DNA of 52,501 nt from Prevotella sp. GTDB taxonomy: Bacteria; Bacteroidota; Bacteroidia; Bacteroidales; Bacteroidaceae. Below are positions 35,217-44,327 of this stretch, one piece after another. A program made the position numbers and the translations under genes. Position 1 is the first letter of the stretch. Each line of letters starts with the position of its first letter. Location of the stretch: the NCBI GenBank assembly GCA_022511065.1, contig JAFLSG010000011.1, forward strand, positions 1 through 52,501, given 5' to 3'. Under the pieces are notes generated by a model. It searched no databases. It worked only from the letters and a program-made list of their open reading frames with translations, and was not told the DNA's origin.

Positions 35217-36674
35217 TCAAACTCTTTTCCAGAACTCCCCCGTGAAAAGCACGAGCACCGTCATGATTTCCAAACGCCCCATCAGCATCAGCGGACAAAG
35301 CACCCACTTGATATAGTCGGGCAAGATTGACCACGACATCTCTGGACCAATCTGCGTGCCAAGCGTAGGACCCACATTGCTGACACAGCTAAGGGCTATC
35401 GTTATCGCATTAACATGGTCGATTCCCGCCACAATCATAATGGTTGCCGTGACGAGTATCATCAATACCGTCAAGGCAAAGAAGGCGAATAGTGAAATTA
35501 ACTTGCTCTGCGGGATGCTCTGCCCGTCTATGCGCACAGGGAGGACTGCATTCGGATGCAGTATCTGACGGAAATTATTGCGCACCACCTGCAGCAGCAT
35601 CAGCGCACGGATGCTCTTGAATCCACCGCTCGTACTGCCCGCACATGCACCCATATACATCACCACGCCGAGAATCACCCACGTGATATGAGGCCACTGG
35701 GCAGCATCGTCATTAAACATTCCCGTGGTGGTCATGAATGATACCACCTGGAAAAGCGCACTGCGGAAAGCCCGTTCAAAATCGTAGTCCAACCGCGTGA
35801 GCAGCAGATACATAATCCAAAGCGTTGCACCTGCAACCACCGTGACATACAACTTGAACTCTGAACTCTTGAACAGGGAACTGAACTTCATCTTGATAAC
35901 ACTCACATAGAGCAGGGTGAAGTTCACGCCGGAGAGAAACTGAAACAGGATGGAGATATAGTCAATCGTCGCGGAATGGAAGTATTCCGTGCTTTCGTTG
36001 TGGATGGCAAAGCCACCCGTAGCCGTGGTGGTCATGGAATAGGTAGTGGCTTCAAACCAGTTCATGCCTGCAAGCCAGAAAGAAACGCCACAACCGACGG
36101 TCAGCAGAAGATAGATAGACCAAATCCACTTGGCGGTAGTCGTCAGTCTCGGGTGCATCTTGGTCTTGATAGGACCCGTTGCCTCCGCCGCAAACACGCG
36201 CACACTTCCCCCTACCAACGACGGAAGGATGGCAATTGTGAAGAACACGATACCCAAGCCACCTATCCACTGCATCAGCGAGCGCCAGAAAAGGATGCCA
36301 TGCGGCAGGCACTCCACATCGTCAAGAATGGTGGCACCCGTCGTGGTGAAGCCCGACATCGTCTCAAAGTAGGCATCCACCAAGCGCGGGATGCTACCAT
36401 GAATCAGGAAGGGGAACATGCCGAACAGACTGAAGATGACCCATGCGGCAGTCACCACCACGTATGCATCGCGCCGGCTCAGCGTATTCTCCGACGAGCG
36501 TCCGAAATAAAGAAAGGTGAATCCACCCGCAGAGGTGGCTATCACAGACAGCAGAAAGGCAAGGATATCATCTTCACGGAAAGCAAAGGAAACGCCGACA
36601 CACCACAGCATGAAGAATGCCTCGATGAACAACAGCGAACCGATGATTCTGGAGATGATACGGAAATTCACCAT
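35217..36674 (-). CDS. trkH: Trk/Ktr-type potassium uptake channel subunit TrkH
   Basis: Inner-membrane potassium channel subunit. The 485-residue protein has four pore-loop repeats of the SKT superfamily, each with a Gly at the selectivity position: SGFTTTGATIL near 107-117, TTATGGFAIH near 215-225, TTTGMFNDD near 313-322, and SNVGPTLGTQIG near 425-436. Transmembrane helices flank each loop. The gene starts 7 nt inside trkA, so the two are translationally coupled. It works with TrkA, which gates it by binding nucleotides. Confidence 0.94.
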   Translation of the reverse strand: MVNFRIISRIIGSLLFIEAFFMLWCVGVSFAFREDDILAFLLSVIATSAGGFTFLYFGRSSENTLSRRDAYVVVTAAWVIFSLFGMFPFLIHGSIPRLVDAYFETMSGFTTTGATILDDVECLPHGILFWRSLMQWIGGLGIVFFTIAILPSLVGGSVRVFAAEATGPIKTKMHPRLTTTAKWIWSIYLLLTVGCGVSFWLAGMNWFEATTYSMTTTATGGFAIHNESTEYFHSATIDYISILFQFLSGVNFTLLYVSVIKMKFSSLFKSSEFKLYVTVVAGATLWIMYLLLTRLDYDFERAFRSALFQVVSFMTTTGMFNDDAAQWPHITWVILGVVMYMGACAGSTSGGFKSIRALMLLQVVRNNFRQILHPNAVLPVRIDGQSIPQSKLISLFAFFALTVLMILVTATIMIVAGIDHVNAITIALSCVSNVGPTLGTQIGPEMSWSILPDYIKWVLCPLMLMGRLEIMTVLVLFTGEFWKRV

Positions 36675-38023
36675 AACGAATTCTGCTTGAAGAACTTCTC
36701 CACGTTATGCAGTTTCTGCTCATGACAGAACACCATCACGCAGTCGCCCGCCTGTATCTGAGAGTTACCATTGACCAGCATGCCCGTATTCTTGCGCACC
36801 AGTCCGCCGATAGTCACACCGAAAGGCAATCCTAACTCCTTCACGGGCTTCTTCGTCACCTTTGAACCTTCCGCGGCAATGAACTCCACCACATCTGAAT
36901 CCACCACCATCAGCGACCGCAGGTTGTTCACCTCTGCGTCGAGCATCATCTGGAAGATATGGCTTGCCGCCACCGTCTTCTTGTTGATGATGGTGCCGAT
37001 GTCCAATCCTTCCGCCATGCTCACATAGTCAAGGTTCTCTACCATCGCAATGGTCTTCGTCACACCCAGTTTCTTAGCAGTCAGGCAGGCAAGGATATTA
37101 GCCTCCGCATTGCCCGTCAGCGCCACGAAGCCCTGCATGTTCCTGATGCCTTCCTCCTCGAGGATTCCCAAGTCGCGACCATCACCGTGAATCACCATCG
37201 CGCCGCTACCTGCCAACAACTGGTTCAGTTTCTCGCAGCGGGCGAGATCCTTCTCGATAATCTTCACGTTCATGTTGTTGGGCATGGTTAGTGCAGCACG
37301 CACCGCCGTCTTACCGCCACCCATGATGAGCACATTCTTCACATCCTCATAATGCTCCTTGCCCACAATCTTCCGCACATAAGGCAGATACTCCTTCGTG
37401 GTCATGAAATAGGCAAGGTCGTTCACGTGCAACTCATCAAGACCGCCGGGGATGATGGTCTCCCCGCCCCGCTTGATGGCCACCACATGATAGGGATCAT
37501 CCGGACCGCTCAACTCACGCAGGGGGCGGTTCAGAATCTCTGCCGTGTCACGCAACTTGATGCCAAGCAGTTCCAAAGCACCGTCATGGACATCCCACCG
37601 CTGACGCACCCAAGACATCTTCAGACCGTTCACGATGTCGGCAGCAGCCAGCACCTCGGGGTAAATCAGCGAGTCGATGCCCAAATCCTTAAAGAAGCCC
37701 TTCAGGTCGGGAGAGAGATATTCGTAGTTGTCAATGCGCGCTACGGTTTTCTTTGCACCTAACGCATGGGCGAGGATGCAGGCATTCATGTTGGTGCTTT
37801 CCTCGGGAGTCACACCCACAAACAAATCCGCATGTGCCACCCCTACATCCTTCAGTGCCTTGATGCTTGTCGGCGGGGCGTTGTAAGTCATCACGTCATA
37901 CTCGCTCAGTCCGCTCAGACGCTCGTCGTCGTCATCTATCAGCACACAATCCTGATGCTCGCGCGACAGTAGTTTTGACAGGTGAGTTCCCACGGCACCT
38001 GCACCGGCAAGGACTATCTTCAT
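36668..38023 (-). CDS. trkA: Trk potassium uptake regulatory subunit TrkA
   Basis: Cytosolic ring protein that gates TrkH in response to NAD(H) or other nucleotides. The 451-residue protein has two RCK units: the first RCK_N is [19 protein letters not shown] (1-19) with the acid LIDDDDERL, and the second Rossmann fold starts at [15 protein letters not shown] (about 232-246). RCK_C domains follow each. The start overlaps the dxs stop by 4 nt and its end overlaps trkH by 7 nt. This is a tight operon dxs-trkA-trkH. Confidence 0.94.
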   Translation of the reverse strand: MKIVLAGAGAVGTHLSKLLSREHQDCVLIDDDDERLSGLSEYDVMTYNAPPTSIKALKDVGVAHADLFVGVTPEESTNMNACILAHALGAKKTVARIDNYEYLSPDLKGFFKDLGIDSLIYPEVLAAADIVNGLKMSWVRQRWDVHDGALELLGIKLRDTAEILNRPLRELSGPDDPYHVVAIKRGGETIIPGGLDELHVNDLAYFMTTKEYLPYVRKIVGKEHYEDVKNVLIMGGGKTAVRAALTMPNNMNVKIIEKDLARCEKLNQLLAGSGAMVIHGDGRDLGILEEEGIRNMQGFVALTGNAEANILACLTAKKLGVTKTIAMVENLDYVSMAEGLDIGTIINKKTVAASHIFQMMLDAEVNNLRSLMVVDSDVVEFIAAEGSKVTKKPVKELGLPFGVTIGGLVRKNTGMLVNGNSQIQAGDCVMVFCHEQKLHNVEKFFKQNSLW

Positions 38024-39918
38024 TTTCCGAGAATTGCTTTTATGATGCTCTCCGCGTCGATGCCCACAATCTGCTCTAATTCGGGCACCGTTCCATGCTC
38101 TACGAACTCATCAGGCAGACCGAGCCTTACGACTTGCGGCTGATAACCGTGGTCGCTCATCCACTCCAACACGGCTGAACCGAGACCGCCCTGCTTCACA
38201 CCGTTCTCTACGGTAATAACGCGCTTGAACTTCTTGCCCACTTCCTCAAGGATGTTGCCGTCAATCGGCTTCAGGAAGCGCATATCGTAATGGGCGACGC
38301 TCACTTCTGGATTCCGCTCACGGAGCATATCGATGGCCTTCGTCACGTTGTTGCCTATCGGGCCTAACGACAGCACAGCCACATCGTCGCCCTCTTTCAG
38401 TTTCCGCCCTGTGCCCACCTCTATCTTCTCAAACGGGCATCGCCAGTCTTGCAGAATGCCACCGCCACGCGGGTAACGGATGACAAAGGGCCCCATATCG
38501 GGCAACTGTGCCGTAAACATCAGCCGGCGCAACTCATGCTCATCCATCGGCGAGGATATCGTGAGATTGGGAATCGGGCGCAGCGAGGCGAGGTCAAACG
38601 CGCCATGATGCGTAGGACCGTCCTCACCCACCAAACCGGCACGGTCAAAGCAGAACACGATGTTCAGCCCTAACAGCGCCACATCGTGGATGATATTGTC
38701 ATACGCACGCTGTGCGAATGCACTGTATATATTGCAGAAAGGCAGCAGACCGTCCTTTGCCATGCCACCCGAGAATGTCACCGCATGACCTTCCGCGATG
38801 CCTACATCGAAAGTCCTTTCGGGCATCTCCCGCATCATGATATTCATCGAACAACCCGACGGCATGGCGGGTGTAACACCCACAATCTTCGGATTCTGCT
38901 TCGCCAGTTCTAACAGCGTATGGCCGAACACATCCTGATACTTCTGCGGCTTGCTCGGGTCGTTATCCACGATGCGCTCACCCGTGTCCGGGTTAAACTT
39001 GCCCGGTGCGTGCCAGGTGATGGCATCCTTCTCTGCCGGCGCATAGCCGTGACCTTTCTTCGTATGGAGATGCAGCAGTTTCGGGCCTTTCATGTCCTTT
39101 ATCTGCTGCAGGATGCGCACGAGATTCTTCACGTCATGCCCGCCAAAAGGCCCGAAGTAGCGGATGTTCATGCCCTCGAAGATGTTCTGCTGATGCGAGA
39201 GGGCACTCTTCACGGCATTCGACAAGCGGATGATGCCCGTGCGACGGTCATCGTCAAGCATGCCCTTACCGTGCAGCCACTGCGATGCCTTGAAACGTAT
39301 CTTGTTGTAGGTCTTGTTGGTGTTCAGCCGCAAGAGATACTGCTTCATACCGCCAACAGGCAGGTCGATGCTCATGTTGTTGTCGTTGAGGATGACCAAC
39401 AAGTCATTGGGCGACGATGATGCATTGTTCAGTCCCTCAAAGGCAAGGCCTCCAGAGAGTGCCCCGTCGCCGATGACTGCCACCACGCGCCGCTTGTCGC
39501 TTCCCCCTAAGCGTGCTGCCACCGCCATACCCAACGCCGCAGAGACGGAGTTGCTCGTATGCCCACAGGCAAACGTATCGTACTCGCTTTCGGTAGGCGA
39601 CGGAAACGGCTTGATACCACCTAATTTCCTGTTCGTACAGAACTGGTCGCGGCGACCCGTCAGAATCTTATGCCCGTAAGCCTGATGCCCCACATCCCAC
39701 ACGATACGGTCATCCGGCGTGTTATACACATAGTGCAGCGCCACCGTCATTTCCACCACGCCGAGACTCGATGCGAGATGCCCGGGATTCACCGCCACCT
39801 CGCGCACAATATCCTCGCGCAGTTCCTGACAAAGTTGCGGAAGTTCATCTACCGACAGTTTCCGCAAGTCTGCCGGACTTTGGATTTTATTGAGTAATGT
39901 AAATTCAGTCTTTTCCAC
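38020..39918 (-). CDS. dxs: 1-Deoxy-D-xylulose-5-phosphate synthase
   Basis: First enzyme of the MEP isoprenoid pathway; condenses pyruvate and glyceraldehyde-3-phosphate with thiamine diphosphate. The 632-residue protein has [19 protein letters not shown] (near 54-72), the thiamine-binding [17 protein letters not shown] (about 150-166) and the transketolase pyrimidine domain with [12 protein letters not shown] (about 425-436). The start is GTG (39918); no ATG lies in frame nearby and the predicted N-terminus [22 protein letters not shown] fits the family. A -7 box is 21 nt upstream. It leads the operon dxs-trkA-trkH. Confidence 0.95.
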   Translation of the reverse strand: MEKTEFTLLNKIQSPADLRKLSVDELPQLCQELREDIVREVAVNPGHLASSLGVVEMTVALHYVYNTPDDRIVWDVGHQAYGHKILTGRRDQFCTNRKLGGIKPFPSPTESEYDTFACGHTSNSVSAALGMAVAARLGGSDKRRVVAVIGDGALSGGLAFEGLNNASSSPNDLLVILNDNNMSIDLPVGGMKQYLLRLNTNKTYNKIRFKASQWLHGKGMLDDDRRTGIIRLSNAVKSALSHQQNIFEGMNIRYFGPFGGHDVKNLVRILQQIKDMKGPKLLHLHTKKGHGYAPAEKDAITWHAPGKFNPDTGERIVDNDPSKPQKYQDVFGHTLLELAKQNPKIVGVTPAMPSGCSMNIMMREMPERTFDVGIAEGHAVTFSGGMAKDGLLPFCNIYSAFAQRAYDNIIHDVALLGLNIVFCFDRAGLVGEDGPTHHGAFDLASLRPIPNLTISSPMDEHELRRLMFTAQLPDMGPFVIRYPRGGGILQDWRCPFEKIEVGTGRKLKEGDDVAVLSLGPIGNNVTKAIDMLRERNPEVSVAHYDMRFLKPIDGNILEEVGKKFKRVITVENGVKQGGLGSAVLEWMSDHGYQPQVVRLGLPDEFVEHGTVPELEQIVGIDAESIIKAILGK

Positions 39919-39939
39919 TCAACCATGCTTTTAGTGGTG

Positions 39940-39947
39940 CAAAGATA
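39940..39947 (-). promoter_or_regulatory. -7 box for the dxs operon
   Basis: TATCTTTG on the minus strand, 21 nt before the GTG start at 39918. Confidence 0.6.
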
Positions 39948-39979
39948 ACATAAATTAAACAATTCACAAAATAAATCGT

Positions 39980-39987
39980 TAATTTTG
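39980..39987 (+). promoter_or_regulatory. -7 box for the ketopantoate-reductase-like gene
   Basis: TAATTTTG matches TAnnTTTG and lies 30 nt before the ATG at 40018. Confidence 0.6.
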
Positions 39988-40017
39988 CGGCAGAATTACA
40001 AGAACAGACAAGAAGGT

Positions 40018-40929
40018 ATGAAATACGGAATCATCGGAACAGGTGCCATCGGCGGGTATTACGGCGGAAAACTCGCCCAAGCCGGGAGGGAAGTCCACTT
40101 CCTTTTTCACAGTGATTATGACTTTGTATGCGAGCATGGGCTGCAGGTGGATTCCTGTGACGGCTCATTCCATCTGCCGGCGGTACACGCCTATCGGGAA
40201 ACCACGGCGATGCCGCCCTGCGATGTCATCCTCGTATGCCTCAAATCCACCAACAACGCCCTGCTTCCCTCGCTGCTGCCGCCCCTGCTCCACCCCGGTT
40301 CGCTCGTCGTGCTTATCCAGAACGGCATCGGGATTGAGCCCGACCTTCAGCAACTTTTCCCCGATGTCCAGTTGGCGGCGGGACTTGCCTTCATCTGCTC
40401 CGCCAAGACCGAGCCGGGGCGCGTCAGCCATCAGTGCTACGGCCACATCAACTTCGGCAACTATTCCTGTCGCTCCACGGCTGTATTGCAACAACTTATC
40501 GCCGACTTCCAAGCCGCCGGCATTCAGGCGGGACTTGTAGAATACCACGAGGCCCGTTGGAAAAAGGCAGTCTGGAACATGCCTTTCAACGGCATGACCG
40601 TCGCGCTCCACGCGCAGACCGACCAACTACTGCGCCATCCCTCTACGCGCCGCCTCATCCGTGAGCAGATGCTCGAAGTCATCGGGGCTGCCCAACATCT
40701 TGGCATCAAAGGCATTGAAGTGTCCTTTGCCGACGAAATGATTGCCATGACCGACCGCATGACGCCCTACTCTCCCTCCATGCGGCTCGACTACGACTTC
40801 CACCGCCCGATGGAAATCGATTATCTCTACACCCGCCCGCTCAGCATTGCCCGCGATGCCGGCTTCCCCATGCCGCGCCTCGAAATGCTTGAAGCGGAAT
40901 TGCGGTATTTAGGAGATAAAAACTTGTAG
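40018..40929 (+). CDS. panE: 2-Dehydropantoate 2-reductase-like protein
   Basis: NADPH-dependent reductase of the ApbA/PanE family, predicted to make pantoate for coenzyme A. The 303-residue protein has the nucleotide-binding GTGAIGGYYGGKLAQAG (about 7-23), the LVCLKSTNN block (about 78-86), QNGIGIE (near 101-107), and the EARWKKAVWN segment with the catalytic Lys near 183. The C-terminal helical domain ends normally. The start MKYGIIGTG was chosen since the upstream in-frame residues lie over the promoter. Family members with other substrates exist, so the symbol is tentative. Confidence 0.8.
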   Translation: MKYGIIGTGAIGGYYGGKLAQAGREVHFLFHSDYDFVCEHGLQVDSCDGSFHLPAVHAYRETTAMPPCDVILVCLKSTNNALLPSLLPPLLHPGSLVVLIQNGIGIEPDLQQLFPDVQLAAGLAFICSAKTEPGRVSHQCYGHINFGNYSCRSTAVLQQLIADFQAAGIQAGLVEYHEARWKKAVWNMPFNGMTVALHAQTDQLLRHPSTRRLIREQMLEVIGAAQHLGIKGIEVSFADEMIAMTDRMTPYSPSMRLDYDFHRPMEIDYLYTRPLSIARDAGFPMPRLEMLEAELRYLGDKNL

Positions 40930-40931
40930 AA

Positions 40932-41501
40932 TCATTTACAAATCCGTTTCATCAACCATGCCATATTCTCCCCGAGATTACGCATATTAATCATACCCTC
41001 TTCATCGTTGAGCACATCGCCGACCTCACGGCCATAGACCATATTCCAATAGGTAGAGCCGACAACAATCATTTCCTTGTTGAGCATGAAGTGGTTCATC
41101 GTATCAACAGCCGTCATTCCACCCCCACGACGAACAGCGGCAACAGATGCCCCTACCTTGCGACGCAGCAATCCCGGATTTGTGGAAACAACCACACCGC
41201 CACGCTCAAGAAAGGCTTTCATCTTAGCCGACACATCAGCCGAATATACCGGCGAACCGAGTATAATGCCGTCAGCCTCTGCCATCCGACTGAAAACCTC
41301 CACAAAGCCATCGTTGCGAAACACACAATTGCCTCGTCCCTTACAGGCGAAGCACCCACGGCAAGGCTGAATCTCAAGATCAGCCAACTGTATCAGTTCC
41401 GTTTCGATGCCCGTTTGATTGAGTTCATCAAATATCGTGTTGATGATGATTGCCGTATTACCATCCTTGCGGGCACTGCCGTTAATTCCAATTACTTTCA
41501 T
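40932..41501 (-). CDS. Flavodoxin-fold NAD(P)H-dependent oxidoreductase
   Basis: FMN-binding protein of 189 residues of the NADPH-dependent FMN reductase/iron-sulfur flavoprotein family. The phosphate-binding loop is NGSARKDGNT (about 6-15). A cysteine-rich stretch PCRGCFACKGRGNCVF (about 49-64) resembles the compact cysteine motif that binds a [4Fe-4S] cluster in Isf-type proteins. GSPVYSADVSAKMKAFLER (near 83-101) is the isoalloxazine-side loop. It may reduce quinones or disulfides; the physiological substrate is not known. The -7 box lies 6 nt before the ATG. It converges on the panE-like gene with 2 nt between stops. Confidence 0.85.
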   Translation of the reverse strand: MKVIGINGSARKDGNTAIIINTIFDELNQTGIETELIQLADLEIQPCRGCFACKGRGNCVFRNDGFVEVFSRMAEADGIILGSPVYSADVSAKMKAFLERGGVVVSTNPGLLRRKVGASVAAVRRGGGMTAVDTMNHFMLNKEMIVVGSTYWNMVYGREVGDVLNDEEGMINMRNLGENMAWLMKRICK

Positions 41502-41507
41502 CGTGTG

Positions 41508-41515
41508 CAAAGTTA
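41508..41515 (-). promoter_or_regulatory. -7 box for the flavodoxin gene, very close to the start
   Basis: TAACTTTG on the minus strand ends 6 nt before the ATG at 41501, so the message may be leaderless. Confidence 0.55.
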
Positions 41516-41591
41516 CTCAATTTTCATAAAATCTCTTACATCCGAATCGCTTTATTTACTTGACATTTCAGAAAACATGCTGTTTTACCTG

Positions 41592-41636
41592 ACGAAAAAG
41601 CATCTTTAAGGATGCAAAAGATAATCTTTCGCCACA
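41592..41636. other. Imperfect hairpin in the gap upstream of the flavodoxin gene
   Basis: CGAAAAAGCATCTTT pairs imperfectly with AAAGATAATCTTTCG, and GCATC/GGATGC forms a short inner stem. A second AAAAAGCATCTTTTTC lies at about 41641-41655. The surrounding 41516-41720 holds no convincing gene. Confidence 0.4.
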
Positions 41637-41723
41637 TAAAAAAGCATCTTTTTCTGGGTACTAAATTGGGGGACAAAAACAAACCAAATGTCCTCTCCCA
41701 AAGAGGCAGGCTGAATGCTATTT

Positions 41724-41811
41724 GAATGGAGCCTCCAAACGGGTCGAATTCAGCCTCCAAACGATGTGAATTCAGCCTCCATTCAACACGAAAGGAGCCC
41801 CCTTGCCAAAC
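41724..41811. repeat. 22-bp-periodic array B, four units
   Basis: Four contiguous 22-bp units start at 41724, 41746, 41768 and 41790. Units 2 and 3 share GAATTCAGCCTCCA. Units 1 to 3 share AGCCTCCA, and unit 4 begins GAAAGGAG like unit 1 of array A. TTGAATGGAG (41722-41731) is inverted as CTCCATTCAA (41778-41787). It is the same family as array A. Confidence 0.8.
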
Positions 41812-41841
41812 GTACCCGAGTTGATGCGTATCTTCCACAAA

Positions 41842-41874
41842 CAAAAAAATTGCGACAGGGAAACCTGTCGCAAT
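41842..41874 (-). terminator. Intrinsic terminator of the aldolase gene
   Basis: ATTGCGACAGG (41849-41859) is perfectly inverted at 41864-41874 around GAAA, and on the minus strand the stem is followed by a T run. Confidence 0.9.
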
Positions 41875-41895
41875 CCTATGATATGTAGCCGACAA

Positions 41896-42906
41896 TTAGT
41901 CGAGTTGTGCGAGCTTGTTGTCAGAGCCGAGCACGTTGGTGATCTTGTGCTTATACATCTTCTCCATCTCGTCGCGGGCAGGACCACAATACTTGCGGGG
42001 GTCGAACTCACCCGGCTTCTCTGCCAATACCTTGCGAACGGCAGCGGTGAAGGCGAGACGGGAGTCAGAGTCGATGTTGATCTTGCAGACAGCGCTCTCG
42101 GAAGCCTTGCGCAGTTGCTCCTCGGGGATACCTACTGCATCGGGCAACTTGCCACCGTACTCGTTGATCATATCAACATACTCCTGGGGCACGGAAGACG
42201 AGCCGTGGAGCACGATGGGGAATCCGGGCAGCTTCTCCATGATGGCATCGAGCACGTCGAATGCGAGGGGAGGAGGAACGAGCTTGCCGGTCTTCGGGTC
42301 GCGGGTGCACTGCTCCGGGGTGAACTTGTAAGCACCGTGGCTCGTACCGATGGAGATAGCGAGTGAATCAACACCCGTGCGGCTCACGAAGTCGATAACC
42401 TCCTCGGGCTTCGTATAGTGAGACTCAGCGGCTACCACCTCGTCCTCTACGCCGGCGAGCACACCCAGCTCACCTTCTACGGTAACGCCGTACTGGTGGG
42501 CATACTCAACGACTTTCTTGGTCAGTGCCACGTTCTCCTCGTAAGGGAGTGAAGAACCGTCGATCATCACGGAAGAGAAACCGAAATCAACGCAGCTCTT
42601 GCAGGTCTCGAAGCTGTCGCCGTGGTCGAGGTGCAGGGCAATCTCGGGATGCTTGCAGCCCAACTCCTTGGCATACTCTACGGCACCCTGTGCCATATAC
42701 TGCAGCAGCGTCTGGTTGGCGTAGTTGCGGGCACCCTTTGATACTTGCAGGATAACCGGGCTCTTCAAGTCGGAAGATGCCTTAATGATGGCCTGCAACT
42801 GCTCCATGTTGTTGAAGTTGAAGGCAGGGATAGCGTAGCCGCCGTTGATGGCACGGGCGAACATATCCTTGGTGTTCACGAGGCCTAAAGTTCTGTAATC
42901 TACCAT
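41896..42906 (-). CDS. fbaA: Class II fructose-1,6-bisphosphate aldolase
   Basis: Zinc-dependent glycolytic enzyme that splits fructose-1,6-bisphosphate into two triose phosphates. The 336-residue protein has the metal-binding segment ALHLDHGDSFE (90-100, His92 to His95), the strand FSSVMIDGSSLPYEEN, the acidic ELGVLAGVEDE and the phosphate-binding GTSHGAYKF and VLHGSSSVPQEY segments. It ends in HKITNVLGSDNKLAQ. The start MVDYRTLGLVNTKDMF was chosen because upstream in-frame residues lie over the leader. It has its own promoter and terminator. Confidence 0.95.
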   Translation of the reverse strand: MVDYRTLGLVNTKDMFARAINGGYAIPAFNFNNMEQLQAIIKASSDLKSPVILQVSKGARNYANQTLLQYMAQGAVEYAKELGCKHPEIALHLDHGDSFETCKSCVDFGFSSVMIDGSSLPYEENVALTKKVVEYAHQYGVTVEGELGVLAGVEDEVVAAESHYTKPEEVIDFVSRTGVDSLAISIGTSHGAYKFTPEQCTRDPKTGKLVPPPLAFDVLDAIMEKLPGFPIVLHGSSSVPQEYVDMINEYGGKLPDAVGIPEEQLRKASESAVCKINIDSDSRLAFTAAVRKVLAEKPGEFDPRKYCGPARDEMEKMYKHKITNVLGSDNKLAQLD

Positions 42907-42945
42907 AATTTGTATATTTTTAGAATGAAATGTTTTTTCTGCCCG

Positions 42946-42953
42946 CAAAGGTA
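42946..42953 (-). promoter_or_regulatory. -7 box for the aldolase gene
   Basis: TACCTTTG on the minus strand, 39 nt before the ATG at 42906. Confidence 0.65.
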
Positions 42954-42965
42954 ATAAAAAGTTAA

Positions 42966-43009
42966 GAGCCGCAGACGGGGCACTGAAAGTTTTTTCCCGC
43001 TACGGCTCA
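42966..43009 (-). terminator. Hairpin downstream of the efflux operon
   Basis: GAGCCG (with a second CGGG block) pairs with CCCG...CGGCTC across a loop; on the minus strand T-rich sequence follows. It lies 92 nt past the permease stop. Confidence 0.6.
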
Positions 43010-43100
43010 TTTTTTATACTTTATTTGCATATCCCACGGCTGTGATTGCCGCATTTGTAAGATGCAGTTGGCAACTCCGCAGGCATCCGCGCCTGTGAGC

Positions 43101-44321
43101 CTACTCGTGGCGGATGGCCTCTATCGGGTCCATGTTGGCTGCCTTCTGCGCCGGGATGTAGCCGAAGAGCACGCCGATGAACACGCAGACGAGGAAGGAC
43201 ACGTAGATGGACCACGCGGGCACGCTGGAGGGCATGCCTGCCATCGGGATGAGCAACTCACCGAAGGTGCAGCCGACAAGGATGCCCAGCAGTCCGCCCG
43301 TGAGCGATATGAGCACCGACTCTATCAGGAACTGCAGGGAGATGACAGCCCCGGTGGCTCCCACCGCCATGCGGAGACCTATCTCCTTGGTGCGCTCGGT
43401 GACGGAGACGAGCATGATGTTCATGATGCCGATGCCCGCCACGAGCAGCGAGAAGGCGGCAGCCACGACGAGGATGAGGGTCACGGTGTCCATCGTGGAT
43501 GACATCGTCTCCATCATCTCCGCCTGTGAGCGGATGGTGAAGTCGTCGGGGGCGTCAGCCTTCAGTTTGTGGTTGTCGCGCAGGATGGCGGTCAGTTCGT
43601 CGATGGCTGCATCGGAGAGTTCCTCGGTGATGGCAGAGCAGACGATGCTTGAGAAGTAGGTCTGCGCCGCTATGCGCTTCATCACCGTGGTGTAGGGGGC
43701 AATCATCACGTTGTCCTGGTCCATTCCCCAACTGTTGTAGCCCTTCGACTTCAGCACGCCCACGATGCGCATGGGGATGCTCTTGAAGCGGATGGTCTTG
43801 CCGATGGGGTCCACGCCCTCGCCGAACAGTTCAGTGACGATGGTCTTGCCGACCACCACCACCTTGGCAGCCTTCTTGATGTCTTCCTCGGTGAAGCAGT
43901 CGCCTTGCTCTACCGTCCACTGCTTGATGTCGAGATATTCGGGGCTCTCGCCATAGACGGTGGTGGTGGTGTTGTTGTTGCCGTAGATGACCTGCCCTCC
44001 CGAAGTCACCTCGGGCGATACGTAGGTCACGAACTTCTTCTCCGCCACGATGCGCTCGTAGTCGGCTATCTTCAGCGTCTGCATGCTTGACGGGTCTTGT
44101 CTCACGCCGCCACGCATATCCGCGCCCGGGCGGATGGTGAGCAGGTTGGTGCCCATCGTGGAGAGTTCCTTGCGGATGCTCTCCTTCGAGCCTTGTCCTA
44201 TCGCCATCATGATGATGACGGCAGCCACGCCGATGATGATGCCGAGCATGGAGAGGAATGAGCGCATCTTGTTGTTGCCCACTGCCTTGAGGCTCACCTT
44301 GAATAAATTGAGTATGTTCAT
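43101..44321 (-). CDS. macB: MacB-type ABC transporter permease
   Basis: Inner-membrane permease of the MacB/FtsX family, part of a three-component efflux system. The 406-residue protein has a first transmembrane helix (about 18-42), a large periplasmic MacB-PCD domain (about 45-270) with YLDIKQWTVEQGDCFTEEDI, and three C-terminal helices (about 285-310, 335-360 and 370-395). FtsX-type sequence is seen in RTKEIGLRMAVGATGAVI. The ATPase domain is a separate gene 6 nt upstream. It is the last gene of the operon. Confidence 0.92.
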   Translation of the reverse strand: MNILNLFKVSLKAVGNNKMRSFLSMLGIIIGVAAVIIMMAIGQGSKESIRKELSTMGTNLLTIRPGADMRGGVRQDPSSMQTLKIADYERIVAEKKFVTYVSPEVTSGGQVIYGNNNTTTTVYGESPEYLDIKQWTVEQGDCFTEEDIKKAAKVVVVGKTIVTELFGEGVDPIGKTIRFKSIPMRIVGVLKSKGYNSWGMDQDNVMIAPYTTVMKRIAAQTYFSSIVCSAITEELSDAAIDELTAILRDNHKLKADAPDDFTIRSQAEMMETMSSTMDTVTLILVVAAAFSLLVAGIGIMNIMLVSVTERTKEIGLRMAVGATGAVISLQFLIESVLISLTGGLLGILVGCTFGELLIPMAGMPSSVPAWSIYVSFLVCVFIGVLFGYIPAQKAANMDPIEAIRHE

Positions 44322-44327
44322 ATCTTC

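Noticed and set aside
41536..41895. Minus-strand frame of 119 residues across array B and the aldolase terminator
   Set aside because: It crosses the terminator, the repeat units and the flavodoxin promoter, and has no signature of a real protein.
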